A stretch of DNA of 64,000 nucleotides from positions 62,001 to 126,000 of the forward strand of contig NZ_BBZJ01000014.1 of the NCBI RefSeq assembly GCF_001417775.1, in the 5' to 3' direction. Every line of letters begins with the position of its first letter. The first letter of the stretch is position 1. A model generated the notes under the pieces. That model was given only the letters and a program-made list of their open reading frames with translations. It ran no database searches and had not been told where the DNA came from. The position numbers were made by a program, and so were the translations under genes. The stretch comes from Streptomyces sp. TP-A0356 (GTDB lineage: Bacteria; Actinomycetota; Actinomycetes; Streptomycetales; Streptomycetaceae). Below are positions 45,425 to 54,560 of this stretch, piece by piece.

Positions 45425-46135
45425 GTGGGCATGACGGGCAGGATCGTGCTGGGGGCCGTCGTCGGTGTCGTCGTCATCGGCACGGTGTCGGCGCACACGG
45501 GCAAGGGGGCCGCCGGGAACGGCGAGAGGGGGTCCTCCGGCTCCCGGGTACAGGGCTCCCGACCCATGTCCGACCGGGCCTCCGGCCACACGGGCGAGAA
45601 GGGCGCGGGCGCCGAGGAGGAGGCCGGTACGCGGTCCGCCCCCCGCGGCGACGGCAGCTACGTGGTGGGCAGGGACGTCCGGCCGGGCACGTACCGTACG
45701 ACCGGCAACACCGACGGCCTGTGCTACTGGGAGCGCGCCAAGGACGCCTCCGGCGGGGCCGACTCCCTGATCGCCAACGACAACGTCACCGGCACGAGTT
45801 ATGTGACCGTCAAGGCCACCGACAAGGTCTTCCGGTCCAGCGGCTGCAAGGACTGGCAGGCGGTCGGCGAGAAGACCGCGGGCGCAACCACCGGGGCGCG
45901 GATCGACGGCGACGGCGGGATGTATAGGGTCGGCGTCGACATCGCCCCCGGCACCTACCGGTCCACCGGCAACTCCGGCGACCTGTGCTACTGGGAGCGC
46001 GCCAAGGACGCACTGCACTCCGTCGAGTCCGTCTCGGCGAACGACAACGTCTCCGGAAGCGCCGTCGTCACGATCAGCGCGGGCGACGCCTACTTCAAGA
46101 CCGTCGGCTGCGGGGACTGGAAGAAGACGTCCTGA
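45425..46135 (+). CDS. Exported or membrane-anchored protein with two tandem ~60-residue repeats
   Basis: About 236 residues from the GTG at 45425 (GGGAGGG 7 bases upstream). A short hydrophobic N-terminus (RIVLGAVVGVVVIGTVSA) is followed by a charged linker and two copies of a Cys/Trp-rich module. The first begins SYVVGRDVRPGTYRTTGN and the second MYRVGVDIAPGTYRSTGN. Each contains LCYWERAKDA, a NDNV turn and ends GCKDW/GCGDW, so each probably has one disulfide. The module is widespread in actinobacterial surface proteins; function unknown. The next gene is a lipoprotein in the same direction. Confidence 0.75.
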   Translation: MGMTGRIVLGAVVGVVVIGTVSAHTGKGAAGNGERGSSGSRVQGSRPMSDRASGHTGEKGAGAEEEAGTRSAPRGDGSYVVGRDVRPGTYRTTGNTDGLCYWERAKDASGGADSLIANDNVTGTSYVTVKATDKVFRSSGCKDWQAVGEKTAGATTGARIDGDGGMYRVGVDIAPGTYRSTGNSGDLCYWERAKDALHSVESVSANDNVSGSAVVTISAGDAYFKTVGCGDWKKTS

Positions 46136-46255
46136 CCCTCGCCGCCCGGCGCGACGGGCCGTCCCGCCGGTCGGGCCCGACGGCCCGTCACACGACGCCG
46201 CGCCCCCTCTCGGCAACCGACTTCACCGCACGACATCTCACCTCAAGGAACTCCC

Positions 46256-47005
46256 ATGCGTCGCACCGCACTTGCCGCCCTCTGTCTCGCCGCCGCGGCC
46301 ACCACCGGACTCACCGGATGTCTGCCCGGCCAGACCAAGGCGGACGACAGGCCCAAGGGACCGTTCGCCGGGCTGACCGGCGGCGAGATAGCCGACAGAT
46401 CCGTGAAGGCCACCACCGGTGCCACGTCGCTGCGCATGAAGGGCGACGTCCCCGACGACCAGAGCAGCGGCACGATCTCGATGGACCTGGCCCTGGACAA
46501 GAAGGGCGAGTGCGCCGGCACGCTGAGCATGAACGGGCAGGGCAAGACCGACCTGATCAAGACCGGCGACACCCTCTACATGAAGTACGACGAGGCGTTC
46601 CTGCGCGCACAGAGCAAGGGCGACTCCAAGGCCGACACCGACGCGGTCGTGGCCATGATGGCCGGGAGGTGGACCAAGATGTCGGCCAAGGGCAAGGACG
46701 CCAAGGACATCGCGGGCTTCTGCGACCTGGCCACGGTGCTGGCAGGCGCCCAGAACGTGAACTCCGACGCGACGCGCGGCACCACGACCACCGTCGACGG
46801 CACTCCGGCGATCGTTCTGCACGAGAAGGACGGCAAGGACCGTTACACGCTGTACGTCGCCACCCAGGGCAAGCCGTACCTGCTGAAGGTGACCAGCACC
46901 TCCAAGAAGGACCCGGGCACGCTCCTCTTCACCGACTACGAGAAGCCGGTGCCGGCCACCGCGCCCAAGGGCAAGGTTCTCGACCTGGACAAGCTCGGCG
47001 GCTGA
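46256..47005 (+). CDS. LppX/LprAFG-like lipoprotein
   Basis: A 249-residue lipoprotein. Signal peptide with lipobox LTGC at residues 19-22. The mature part shows the pattern of LppX/LprG-type lipid-binding lipoproteins: a helix (TGGEIADRSVKATTGATSLRM), a long beta-sheet region (SGTISMDLALDKKGECAGTLSM, DTLYMKYDEAFL), and VDGTPAIVLHEKDG, GKPYLLKVTST. Mycobacterial relatives carry triacylated glycolipids; here the ligand is unknown. ATG with AAGGA 6 bases upstream. It is 121 bases after the repeat protein. Confidence 0.8.
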   Translation: MRRTALAALCLAAAATTGLTGCLPGQTKADDRPKGPFAGLTGGEIADRSVKATTGATSLRMKGDVPDDQSSGTISMDLALDKKGECAGTLSMNGQGKTDLIKTGDTLYMKYDEAFLRAQSKGDSKADTDAVVAMMAGRWTKMSAKGKDAKDIAGFCDLATVLAGAQNVNSDATRGTTTTVDGTPAIVLHEKDGKDRYTLYVATQGKPYLLKVTSTSKKDPGTLLFTDYEKPVPATAPKGKVLDLDKLGG

Positions 47006-47056
47006 CGCCAACAGGGGCGGGGCCCGGCCGGCGCACCCGGCGTCGTACGGGCCCCG

Positions 47057-47797
47057 TCAGTTCGCGCGGAACCTCGCGGGCGCCTCGGTCGGGTTGCCGC
47101 CCGTCGGCAGCTTCTGGTCCGGGCAGTCCGCCAGGGCCTTCTTCATGGCCGCCTTCTCCGCGTCCGTCACCCACAGCTCGTACTTCTTCTTCACGGCCAC
47201 CTGCGCGGCGACGTACGTGCAGCGGTACGCCGTGTTCGGCGGGAGCCAGGTCGACGCGTCGCCGTCGCCCTTGCTGCGGTTGGGCGCCGCACCCACCGCG
47301 AGGAGGTTGAGCGGGTCGTTGGCGAGGGCTATGCGCTTGCCCGCGTCCCAGTACTTGGCGCCCTTCTGCCAAGCGTCCGAGAGCGCCACGAGGTGGTCGA
47401 TGTCGACCAGGCTCCGGCCGCGCGCGTACGTGACGTCCTGGCCGCCGTAGGGGTCCGGCGCCAGCAACCCGGAGGCGACCTTGCAGGTGCCGCCCGTGAA
47501 CTTCACGTTCTTCAGGTCCCGTTTGAGGATGTCGTCGCGCGTGTCGCACCCGTTCTGGTCGGTGTCCGCCCACGGGGTGCCGAACTGGTCCCGGCTGTAT
47601 CCCGTCTTCGGCGCCCGGCCCTTCACGGTGAGCGAGTCGACCGCGGCGAGGGCCGCACCGCCCGCCGCCGTCCCCCGCGGGCCCGGGGACCCCTTGGTCT
47701 CCTGCGGCCCCGCCGACCCCGTCGTCCCCTTCGTACAGCCGCTCACGGCGACCAGGACCAAAGCAGCGGTGGCGACCCCACCCCTCAGACTCACCAC
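47057..47797 (-). CDS. Secreted HNH nuclease-like lipoprotein (DUF1524)
   Basis: About 246 residues. The signal peptide ends in a lipobox VSGC near residue 20. The mature part has an HNH/DUF1524 core: DQFGTPWADTDQNGCDTRDDIL, DIDHLVALSDAWQKGA (HNH His), ALANDPLNLLAVGA and KGDGDASTWLPPN. DUF1524 is the nuclease part of GmrSD and is also found in secreted actinobacterial proteins. It probably degrades extracellular DNA for nutrients or defence. GTG at 47797 has GGGAGGG 6 bases upstream. Convergent with the lipoprotein gene. Confidence 0.85.
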   Translation of the reverse strand: MVSLRGGVATAALVLVAVSGCTKGTTGSAGPQETKGSPGPRGTAAGGAALAAVDSLTVKGRAPKTGYSRDQFGTPWADTDQNGCDTRDDILKRDLKNVKFTGGTCKVASGLLAPDPYGGQDVTYARGRSLVDIDHLVALSDAWQKGAKYWDAGKRIALANDPLNLLAVGAAPNRSKGDGDASTWLPPNTAYRCTYVAAQVAVKKKYELWVTDAEKAAMKKALADCPDQKLPTGGNPTEAPARFRAN

Positions 47798-47972
47798 GCG
47801 ACGCCCTCCCCTTGCACGTACCACTCGTCCGAACCGCCCCGCGCCGACGCGGTCTTCCGGATCTCACGGTAGCCGCCGGGGAGTCATGTCCATACCACCC
47901 CCAGGCGGAAATGGGTGCACGCCGGGCGTATCGCCGGTGGTGAGACACCTTTCGGTACGAGCCCTACGCCCC

Positions 47973-50900
47973 CTACGACCCCAGGACCGAGGTCAGGAAC
48001 TCCCCGACCCACCCCAGCAACTCCCGGCCGACCAGCGGCTTTCCGCCCACCTTCGCGGTCTTGGGCCGTGGCACCAGGACCTGGTGCAGCGCCGGCTTGA
48101 TGACCGTTCCCGGGTACAGCCGCTTGAGCCGCAGCTCCTGGGACTCCCGCAGCTCGACCGGCGCGAAGCGGATGTTGTTGCCCTGCAGCACGATCTCGCC
48201 CACCCCGCACGCGCGGGCGAGCATGCGCAACCCCGCCACCAGCAGGAGGTTCTCGACGGGCTCCGGCAGTTTGCCGTAGCGGTCGACGAGTTCCTCGCGG
48301 ACGGACTTGATGTCCTCCTCGGAGTTCACGGACGCGATCGCGCGGTAGGCCTGCAGGCGCAGCCGCTCGCCCGGCGCGTATTCGTGCGGCACGTGCGCAT
48401 CGACCGGGAGCTCGATCTTGACCTCGAGCGGCGGTTCCTCCTCGACGCCGCCCTCCAGGGACGCGCGGTAGTCCGCGACCGCCTCACCGACCATTCGTAC
48501 GTACAGGTCGAAGCCCACGCCCGCGATGTGGCCCGACTGTTCGCCGCCGAGCAGGTTGCCCGCGCCGCGGATCTCCAGGTCCTTCATCGCCACGTACATG
48601 CCCGCGCCCATCTCCGTGTGCTGCGCGATGGTCGCGAGGCGCTCGTGGGCCGTCTCCGTCAGCGGCTTCTCCGGCGGGTACAGGAAGTACGCGTAGCCGC
48701 GCTCGCGGCCCCGGCCGACACGGCCGCGCAGCTGGTGCAGCTGGGAGAGGCCGAAGTTGTCGCCGCGCTCCACGATCAGCGTGTTCGCGTTCGAGATGTC
48801 GATGCCCGACTCGACGATCGTCGTGGAGACCAGGACGTCGTACTTCTTCTCCCAGAAGTCGACGACCACCTGCTCCAGCGTCTGCTCCGACATCTGCCCG
48901 TGGGCCGTGGCGATCCGCGCCTCCGGGACGATCTCGCGCAGACGCGCCGCGGCCCGGTCGATGGACTCCACCCGGTTGTGGATGTAGAAGACCTGACCCT
49001 CGCGCAGCAGCTCGCGGCGGATGGCGGCGCCGATCTGCTTCTCCTCGTACGGCCCTACGAAGGTCAGCACCGGGTGCCGCTCCTCCGGCGGGGTGGTGAT
49101 CGTGGACATCTCGCGGATGCCCGTCACCGCCATCTCCAGCGTGCGCGGGATCGGGGTGGCCGACATGGTGAGCACGTCGACGTTGGCGCGCAGCTTCTTC
49201 AGCTGCTCCTTGTGCTCGACGCCGAAGCGCTGCTCCTCGTCGACGATGACCAGGCCCAGGTCCTTGAACTTCGTCTCCGACGAGAACAGGCGGTGCGTAC
49301 CGATGACGATGTCCACCGAGCCGTCCCGCAGGCCCTCCAGGACCGCCTTCGCCTCGGTGTCCGTCTGGAACCGGGAGAGCGCCCTCACGTTCACGGGGAA
49401 CTGGGAGTAGCGATCGCCGAACGTGCCGAAGTGCTGCTGCACCAGCAGCGTCGTCGGTACGAGGACCGCGACCTGCTTGCCGTCCTGCACCGCCTTGAAG
49501 GCGGCCCGGACCGCGATCTCCGTCTTGCCATAGCCCACGTCGCCGCAGATCAGGCGGTCCATCGGGACCGACTTCTCCATGTCCTCCTTGACCTCGGCGA
49601 TCGTGGTGAGCTGGTCAGGAGTCTCCGCGTACGGGAAGGCGTCCTCCAGCTCCCGCTGCCACGGCGTGTCCGTGCCGAAGGCGTGGCCGGGCGCCGCCAT
49701 CCGCGCGCTGTACAGCTTGATCAGGTCCGCGGCGATCTCCTTGACCGCCTTCTTCGCGCGCGCCTTCGTCTTCGTCCAGTCGGCGCCGCCGAGGCGGTGC
49801 AGCGTCGGGGCCTCGCCACCGACGTACTTGGTGACCTGCTCCAGCTGGTCGGTGGGGATGTAGAGGCGGTCGCCGGGCTGGCCGCGCTTGGCCGGCGCGT
49901 ACTCCACCACCAGATACTCGCGGGTCGCGCCCTGGACGGTGCGCTGCACCATCTCGATGTAGCGGCCCACGCCGTGCTGCTCATGGACGATGTAGTCGCC
50001 GGACTCCAGGGTGAGCGGGTCGATCGTCTTGCGGCGGCGGGCCGGCATACGGGCGCCGTCGCGTCCGGCGGCCTTCTGGCCGGAGAGGTCGGTCTCCGTG
50101 AGCACGGCGAGCTTGAGCGCGGGGTCCACGAAGCCGTAGTCGATCGAGCCGCACGACACGTGCACGACCGACGGGGACAGCTCGCCGAGGTCGGTGTCGA
50201 GGCGGGCCGCGATGCCCTCGTTGCCCAGCACCTCGACCGTGCGGGACGCCGGGCCGTGGCCCTCCGTCACGAACACCGCGCGCCAGCCGTCGGCGAGCCA
50301 GCCCTTGGTGTCGGCGAGCGCCTTGGCGGTGTCGCCGCGGTAGGTCTCCGGGGCGTGCATACCGAGCTTGAGGGTGTCCCCGTCCAGGTCGTCCAGCTCG
50401 TCGTCCGCCGCGAACGGCGAGACCGACCACCACATCATGCCCAGCTCGCGGGCCCGGTCCCGGACGTCCGCGATGGGCCACAGGGAGGCCGCGCCGACGT
50501 CGATCGGCGCGTCGCCGCCGCCCGCCGTGGCCGCCCAGGACGCCTGCAGGAACTCCTGGCTGGTCGCCACCAGGTCCGCGGCCCGCGTGCGCACCCGCTC
50601 CGGGTCGCACACGACGGCCATGGCTCCTGCGGGCAGCACGTCGAGCAGCAGCTCCATGTCGTCGACCAGCGCCGGCGCCAGCGACTCCATGCCCTCCACG
50701 GCGATGCCCTCGGCGATCTTGCCGAGGAGTTCGCCCAACTCGGGGTGCTGTTCGGCGAGAGTGGCGGCCCGCTGCCGCACCTCGTCGGTGAGCAGCAGCT
50801 CGCGGCAGGGCGGGGCCCACAGGCCGTGCTCCGCGACCTCGAGGGAACGCTGGTCGGCGACCTTGAAGTATCGGATCTCCTCGACGTCGTCGCCCCAGAA

Positions 50901-51512
50901 CTCGATGCGCAGGGGATGTTCCTCGGTGGGCGGGAAGACGTCCAGGATGCCGCCGCGCACGGCGAACTCGCCGCGCTTCTCCACCAGCTCCACGCGGGAG
51001 TACGCGGCCGCGGCCAGGGCGTCCACGACCTCGTTCAGATCGGCCTGCCGCCCGGTTCTCAGGGCGACCGGCTCCAGGTCGCCGAGGCCCTTGACCTGTG
51101 GCTGGAGCACGGAGCGTACGGGCGCGACCACGACGGAGACGGGTCCGGTCTCGGGGTCGTCCGGGCTGGGGTGGGCGAGCCTCCTGAGGACGGCGAGACG
51201 GCGGCCGACGGTGTCGCTGCGGGGGCTGAGCCGCTCGTGCGGCAGGGTCTCCCACGACGGGTACTCCACGACGCTGTCGGGCGGCAGCAGGGAGCGCAGC
51301 GCGGCGGCGAGGTCCTCGGCCTCGCGGCCCGTCGCGGTCACGGCGAGCACGGGCCTGTCCGCGTCCCGGGCCAGCGCGGCCACCGCGAAGGGGCGCGCCG
51401 CCGGGGGACCGACCAGGTCGACGTGCATCCGGTTGCCGTCGGTGGCGGCCTTCACCGCTTCCGCGAGTGCGGCGTCCTTGACGACGGCGTCGAGCAGACC
51501 GTGCAGGCTCAT
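47973..51512 (-). CDS. mfd: Transcription-repair coupling factor
   Basis: A 1179-residue enzyme. It removes RNA polymerase stalled at lesions and recruits UvrA. The N-terminal UvrB-like region spans about 1-350; the RNA polymerase-interacting (CarD-like) domain (GDYIVHEQHGVGRYIEMVQR) is near 480-560. The SF2 translocase has Walker A ICGDVGYGKTEIAVRAAF, DEEQRFG as the DEEH-type box, SATPIPRTLEMA, and the TRG motif plus HQLRGRVGRGRERGYAYFLYP. A C-terminal regulatory domain follows. The true start at 51512 (MSLHGLLDAVV) is 153 codons inside a longer frame that lacks homology. A DnaA box is 105 bases upstream. Confidence 0.97.
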   Translation of the reverse strand: MSLHGLLDAVVKDAALAEAVKAATDGNRMHVDLVGPPAARPFAVAALARDADRPVLAVTATGREAEDLAAALRSLLPPDSVVEYPSWETLPHERLSPRSDTVGRRLAVLRRLAHPSPDDPETGPVSVVVAPVRSVLQPQVKGLGDLEPVALRTGRQADLNEVVDALAAAAYSRVELVEKRGEFAVRGGILDVFPPTEEHPLRIEFWGDDVEEIRYFKVADQRSLEVAEHGLWAPPCRELLLTDEVRQRAATLAEQHPELGELLGKIAEGIAVEGMESLAPALVDDMELLLDVLPAGAMAVVCDPERVRTRAADLVATSQEFLQASWAATAGGGDAPIDVGAASLWPIADVRDRARELGMMWWSVSPFAADDELDDLDGDTLKLGMHAPETYRGDTAKALADTKGWLADGWRAVFVTEGHGPASRTVEVLGNEGIAARLDTDLGELSPSVVHVSCGSIDYGFVDPALKLAVLTETDLSGQKAAGRDGARMPARRRKTIDPLTLESGDYIVHEQHGVGRYIEMVQRTVQGATREYLVVEYAPAKRGQPGDRLYIPTDQLEQVTKYVGGEAPTLHRLGGADWTKTKARAKKAVKEIAADLIKLYSARMAAPGHAFGTDTPWQRELEDAFPYAETPDQLTTIAEVKEDMEKSVPMDRLICGDVGYGKTEIAVRAAFKAVQDGKQVAVLVPTTLLVQQHFGTFGDRYSQFPVNVRALSRFQTDTEAKAVLEGLRDGSVDIVIGTHRLFSSETKFKDLGLVIVDEEQRFGVEHKEQLKKLRANVDVLTMSATPIPRTLEMAVTGIREMSTITTPPEERHPVLTFVGPYEEKQIGAAIRRELLREGQVFYIHNRVESIDRAAARLREIVPEARIATAHGQMSEQTLEQVVVDFWEKKYDVLVSTTIVESGIDISNANTLIVERGDNFGLSQLHQLRGRVGRGRERGYAYFLYPPEKPLTETAHERLATIAQHTEMGAGMYVAMKDLEIRGAGNLLGGEQSGHIAGVGFDLYVRMVGEAVADYRASLEGGVEEEPPLEVKIELPVDAHVPHEYAPGERLRLQAYRAIASVNSEEDIKSVREELVDRYGKLPEPVENLLLVAGLRMLARACGVGEIVLQGNNIRFAPVELRESQELRLKRLYPGTVIKPALHQVLVPRPKTAKVGGKPLVGRELLGWVGEFLTSVLGS

Positions 51513-51825
51513 GAAGGGGTATCCCGTCCCGGGTGGGCAACACGAACACCCGGCCGCGAGGATTTCGGGGGCCGGGGCTGTCCAGCGTACGACGCTGCGC
51601 TCACATGCGTCGGGGCTGTGGACAACCCCGACCCGATACCGGCTGGGCCGGACCGTGCGGGCACCCGGGCCGAGCGCCGCACGCCGGGGGGCCGCGCACC
51701 GCCGCCGGGAGTGTCGAAAGGGCGGGCCCGGCGCGCGGGAGCCGTCGCTCCCGGGCGCCGGGCCGTCCCCCCGTCCCCCGTACTTCCCGCCCGCGGTGCC
51801 CCCGGCATCGCGGGCGCCCGGGTGG
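51513..51825. other. Upstream region of mfd
   Basis: Non-coding. It holds the DnaA box at 51617-51625 and no supported gene. Confidence 0.4.
51617..51625 (-). promoter_or_regulatory. DnaA box upstream of mfd
   Basis: TGTGGACAA, the exact reverse complement of the Streptomyces DnaA box, inside a GGGG-C-TGTGGACAA-CCCC palindromic context. Confidence 0.5.
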
Positions 51826-51993
51826 CTAGTGCTGCGACAGGAAAGGTTCACCGGCTCGCGACGCCCGGCACGGCACCTCGCCGCGTTGTCGCATCGCCCG
51901 AGTACATCCAGTACGCGGGCGACGCTCCGCCTTGCGATGCACCGCACCGGACGCCGCGAGCTTCCCGGCAAACCTTTCCGGCCTCAGCACTAG
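51826..51993. mobile_element. 168-base MITE-like palindromic element
   Basis: Both ends read CTAGTGCTG inward, then (after 4-5 bases) GGAAAGGTT and CCGG on both sides. Inside, GCTCGCGACGCCCGGCACGG is mirrored by GCTCGCGGCGTCCGGTGCGG, and TCGCCCGAGTAC by GTACGCGGGCGA near the centre. The whole element folds into one long imperfect hairpin. It has no transposase. It overlaps the stop codon of the permease gene (TAG at 51992-51990), so it landed exactly at the gene end. The CTAG at both ends could be a target duplication. Confidence 0.75.
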
Positions 51994-54560
51994 TCCGTCG
52001 CGATCGCGTTCAGTACGTTCATCCGGCCCGCTCGGAACGCCGGGATCAAGGCCGCGAGCAGGCCCACGAACGCCGAGCCGATGAAGACCGCGATGATCGT
52101 GCCCCACGGGATCTCCAGGACCTTCAGGCCTTCCAGGGCCAGGAGCTTCTGGGCCGTCGCGCCCCAGCCCATGCCCAGGCCGAGGCCGAGGAGCGCGCCG
52201 AAGAGGGCGATCACCACCGACTCCAGGCGGATCATGCGGCGCAGCTGGCGGCGCGAGAGACCGATCGCGCGCATCAGGCCGATCTCCCGGGTGCGCTCCA
52301 CCACCGACAGGGCCAGCGTGTTGATCACACCGAGGACGGCGACGATGATCGCCAGTGCCAGCAGGCCGTAGACCATGTTCAGCAGCTGGCCGACCTGGTC
52401 GCGCAGTTCCTTCTTGTAGTCGGTCTGGTCGCGGACCTGGTACTGCGGGTAGGGCTGCAGAGACGTCTTCAGCGCCGTGTACGCCTGCTTCTCCTGGCCG
52501 TCCTTGGCCTTGGCGAACATGATCTGGTTCGGCGGGACCCGGTCGGCCGGAACGTACTTCTCCATCGTCGTGATCGACATGTACCGCGCGCCCTTGTCGA
52601 GCGCCGAGTCGTCGTGCGTGATCGCGGCGACCTTCAGCTTCGCGGTGCGGCCCTCCTTGAAGGCGACGGTCATGGTGTCACCGACGTGCACGCCGTGCTT
52701 CTTGGCATAGTCGGAGCCCACCGACATCGCGTCCGTGCCGTACGCCCCCGCCAGCTCCCCCGCCGCCGTGGTGCGGCGCAGATCGCTTGCGTACGACGGG
52801 TCCGCCGCCGTCACGTCGCCGTCCTCGGTCACCCCGTCGGGCGAGGTCATCCTGGCCGAGAGCAGCTTGTAGCGGGTGACGTGCGCCAGACCGGGTGTCG
52901 TCTGGATCGCCTTCTCGGCCTGCGGCACGATCCGCTGGTTGCCCTGGACGATGAAGTCCGCGCCCACCGACCTGTCCAGCTCGTCCGTCGCCGAGGCCAC
53001 CATCGAGGAGCCCACCACCGACAGGCACGCGACCAGCGCGAGCCCGATCATCAGGGCGGCGCCGGTGGCGCCCGTGCGCCGCGGGTTGCGCAGCGCGTTG
53101 CGCTCGGCCATGCGCCCCACCGGGCCGAACATGCGCAGCAGCACCGCGCTGATCACCCGGACCACCCCGCCCGCGAGGAGGGGGCCGATCACCACGAAGC
53201 CGACCAGGGTCAGCACGACGCCCACGCCGAGCACCAGCGAACCGTCGCTCGCCTTCTTCACGGTCGCCGCCGCGTAGAGCGCGAAGCCGCCGGCGGCCGT
53301 CAGGACCAGCCCCACGATCCCCCGTACGAGACCGGCCTTTCCGTCGGCCGGGGTGCCGGCGTCGCGCAGCGCGGCCATCGGGGAGACCTTGCCGGCCCGG
53401 CGCGCGGGCAGATAGGCGGCCAGGACCGTCACGACGATGCCCAGGAGCACTCCGGCCACCGGGGTCGTCGCCTTGACCGTCAGGTCGCGAGTGGAGAGGT
53501 CCATGCCCATGGACGACATGAGCTTCATCAGGCCGACCGCGATGCCGACGCCCGCGCCGACACCGAGCACCGAACCGACGAAGCCCAGCAGCAGGGCCTC
53601 GATCAGCACGGACCGGTTGACCTGCTTGCGGGACGAGCCGACCGCCCGCATCAGGCCGATCTCGCGGGTGCGCTGGGCGACCAGCATCGAGAAGGTGTTG
53701 ATGATCAGGAAGATGCCCACCAGGAACGCGATACCGGCGAAGCCGAGCATGGCGTACTTGATGACGTTCATGAACGCGCCGACGTTCTTGCGGTTCTCGT
53801 CGGCGTTCTCCTTCTGGGTCTGGATCTTGAAGGAGCCGGTGCCGTCCAGCGCCCGGGCGACGTTCCCCTTGAGCTGCTCGTCCGAGACGCCGGGCGCCGC
53901 CGTGACGTTCAGGTTGGTGAACCGGCCGGTGGCGCCGAGCAGTTCGCGCTGGGCGGTCGGGGTGTCGAAGTAGACGATCGCGGCGCCCGGGTTGGTCACC
54001 TTGAAGGTGGCGACACCGACGATCCGCGCCTTGAGGTCACCGGTGACCGCGATGGTGCGCAGTTCGTCGCCGAGCTTCAGGTGGTGCTTGTCGGCGGTGT
54101 CGTTGTCGACCATCACCTCGGTCGGGCCACGCGGGGCGTGCCCCTTGGTGATCTCCATGGACCGCAGGTCGTTCTTCGTCCAGTTGCCCGCGATGGTGGG
54201 CGCGCCGGAGGACGACCCCATGTTCTCGTTGCGGCCGTTGACGACGGTCACGTTCATCGAACTGACCCCGCCCTCGGCCGACTTCACGCCCTTCGCCTTG
54301 CGGGCACGCTCCAGCACGGAGGCCGGCATCGACTCGGGCCTGCCGCTCTCCGGGGCCTTGTTGACGTCCGACGTCCTCGGCGAGACCGTCACATCGGACG
54401 CGGTCGCCGCGAAGAGCTTGTCGAACGTCGTGTTCATGGTGTCGGTGAAGACGAGCGTGCCGCACACGAACGCCACCGACAGCAGGACGGCGACGGCCGA
54501 CAGGGCCATGCGTCCCTTGTGCGCGAAGAAGTTGCGCAGCGAGGTCCTCAGGACGGTCAT
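51990..54560 (-). CDS. ABC transporter permease, FtsX/MacB-like, duplicated domain
   Basis: An 856-residue permease. It has the same plan as the 21866 permease: N-terminal helix (ALSAVAVLLSVAFVCGTLVF), large extracytoplasmic domain, central FtsX-type helices (GFAGIAFLVGIFLIINTFSM ... GVVVTVLAAYLPARRAG-type end), then a second extracytoplasmic domain and C-terminal helices (LALAIIVAVLGVINTLALSV, VIALFGALLGLGLGMGWGA). It is a paralogue rather than a copy of that gene. It is translated with the ATPase at 54557 through an ATGA overlap. Its TAG stop lies in the terminal repeat of the MITE-like element. Confidence 0.92.
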   Translation of the reverse strand: MTVLRTSLRNFFAHKGRMALSAVAVLLSVAFVCGTLVFTDTMNTTFDKLFAATASDVTVSPRTSDVNKAPESGRPESMPASVLERARKAKGVKSAEGGVSSMNVTVVNGRNENMGSSSGAPTIAGNWTKNDLRSMEITKGHAPRGPTEVMVDNDTADKHHLKLGDELRTIAVTGDLKARIVGVATFKVTNPGAAIVYFDTPTAQRELLGATGRFTNLNVTAAPGVSDEQLKGNVARALDGTGSFKIQTQKENADENRKNVGAFMNVIKYAMLGFAGIAFLVGIFLIINTFSMLVAQRTREIGLMRAVGSSRKQVNRSVLIEALLLGFVGSVLGVGAGVGIAVGLMKLMSSMGMDLSTRDLTVKATTPVAGVLLGIVVTVLAAYLPARRAGKVSPMAALRDAGTPADGKAGLVRGIVGLVLTAAGGFALYAAATVKKASDGSLVLGVGVVLTLVGFVVIGPLLAGGVVRVISAVLLRMFGPVGRMAERNALRNPRRTGATGAALMIGLALVACLSVVGSSMVASATDELDRSVGADFIVQGNQRIVPQAEKAIQTTPGLAHVTRYKLLSARMTSPDGVTEDGDVTAADPSYASDLRRTTAAGELAGAYGTDAMSVGSDYAKKHGVHVGDTMTVAFKEGRTAKLKVAAITHDDSALDKGARYMSITTMEKYVPADRVPPNQIMFAKAKDGQEKQAYTALKTSLQPYPQYQVRDQTDYKKELRDQVGQLLNMVYGLLALAIIVAVLGVINTLALSVVERTREIGLMRAIGLSRRQLRRMIRLESVVIALFGALLGLGLGMGWGATAQKLLALEGLKVLEIPWGTIIAVFIGSAFVGLLAALIPAFRAGRMNVLNAIATD

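Noticed and set aside
47018..47056. Terminator between the lipoprotein and HNH genes
   Set aside because: A 9-base stem with a 21-base loop and no T-run is too weak to list as a feature.
51826..51993. A small protein-coding gene inside the palindromic element
   Set aside because: Both strands are open, but each frame is only a translation of the palindrome, with no ribosome binding site or domain.
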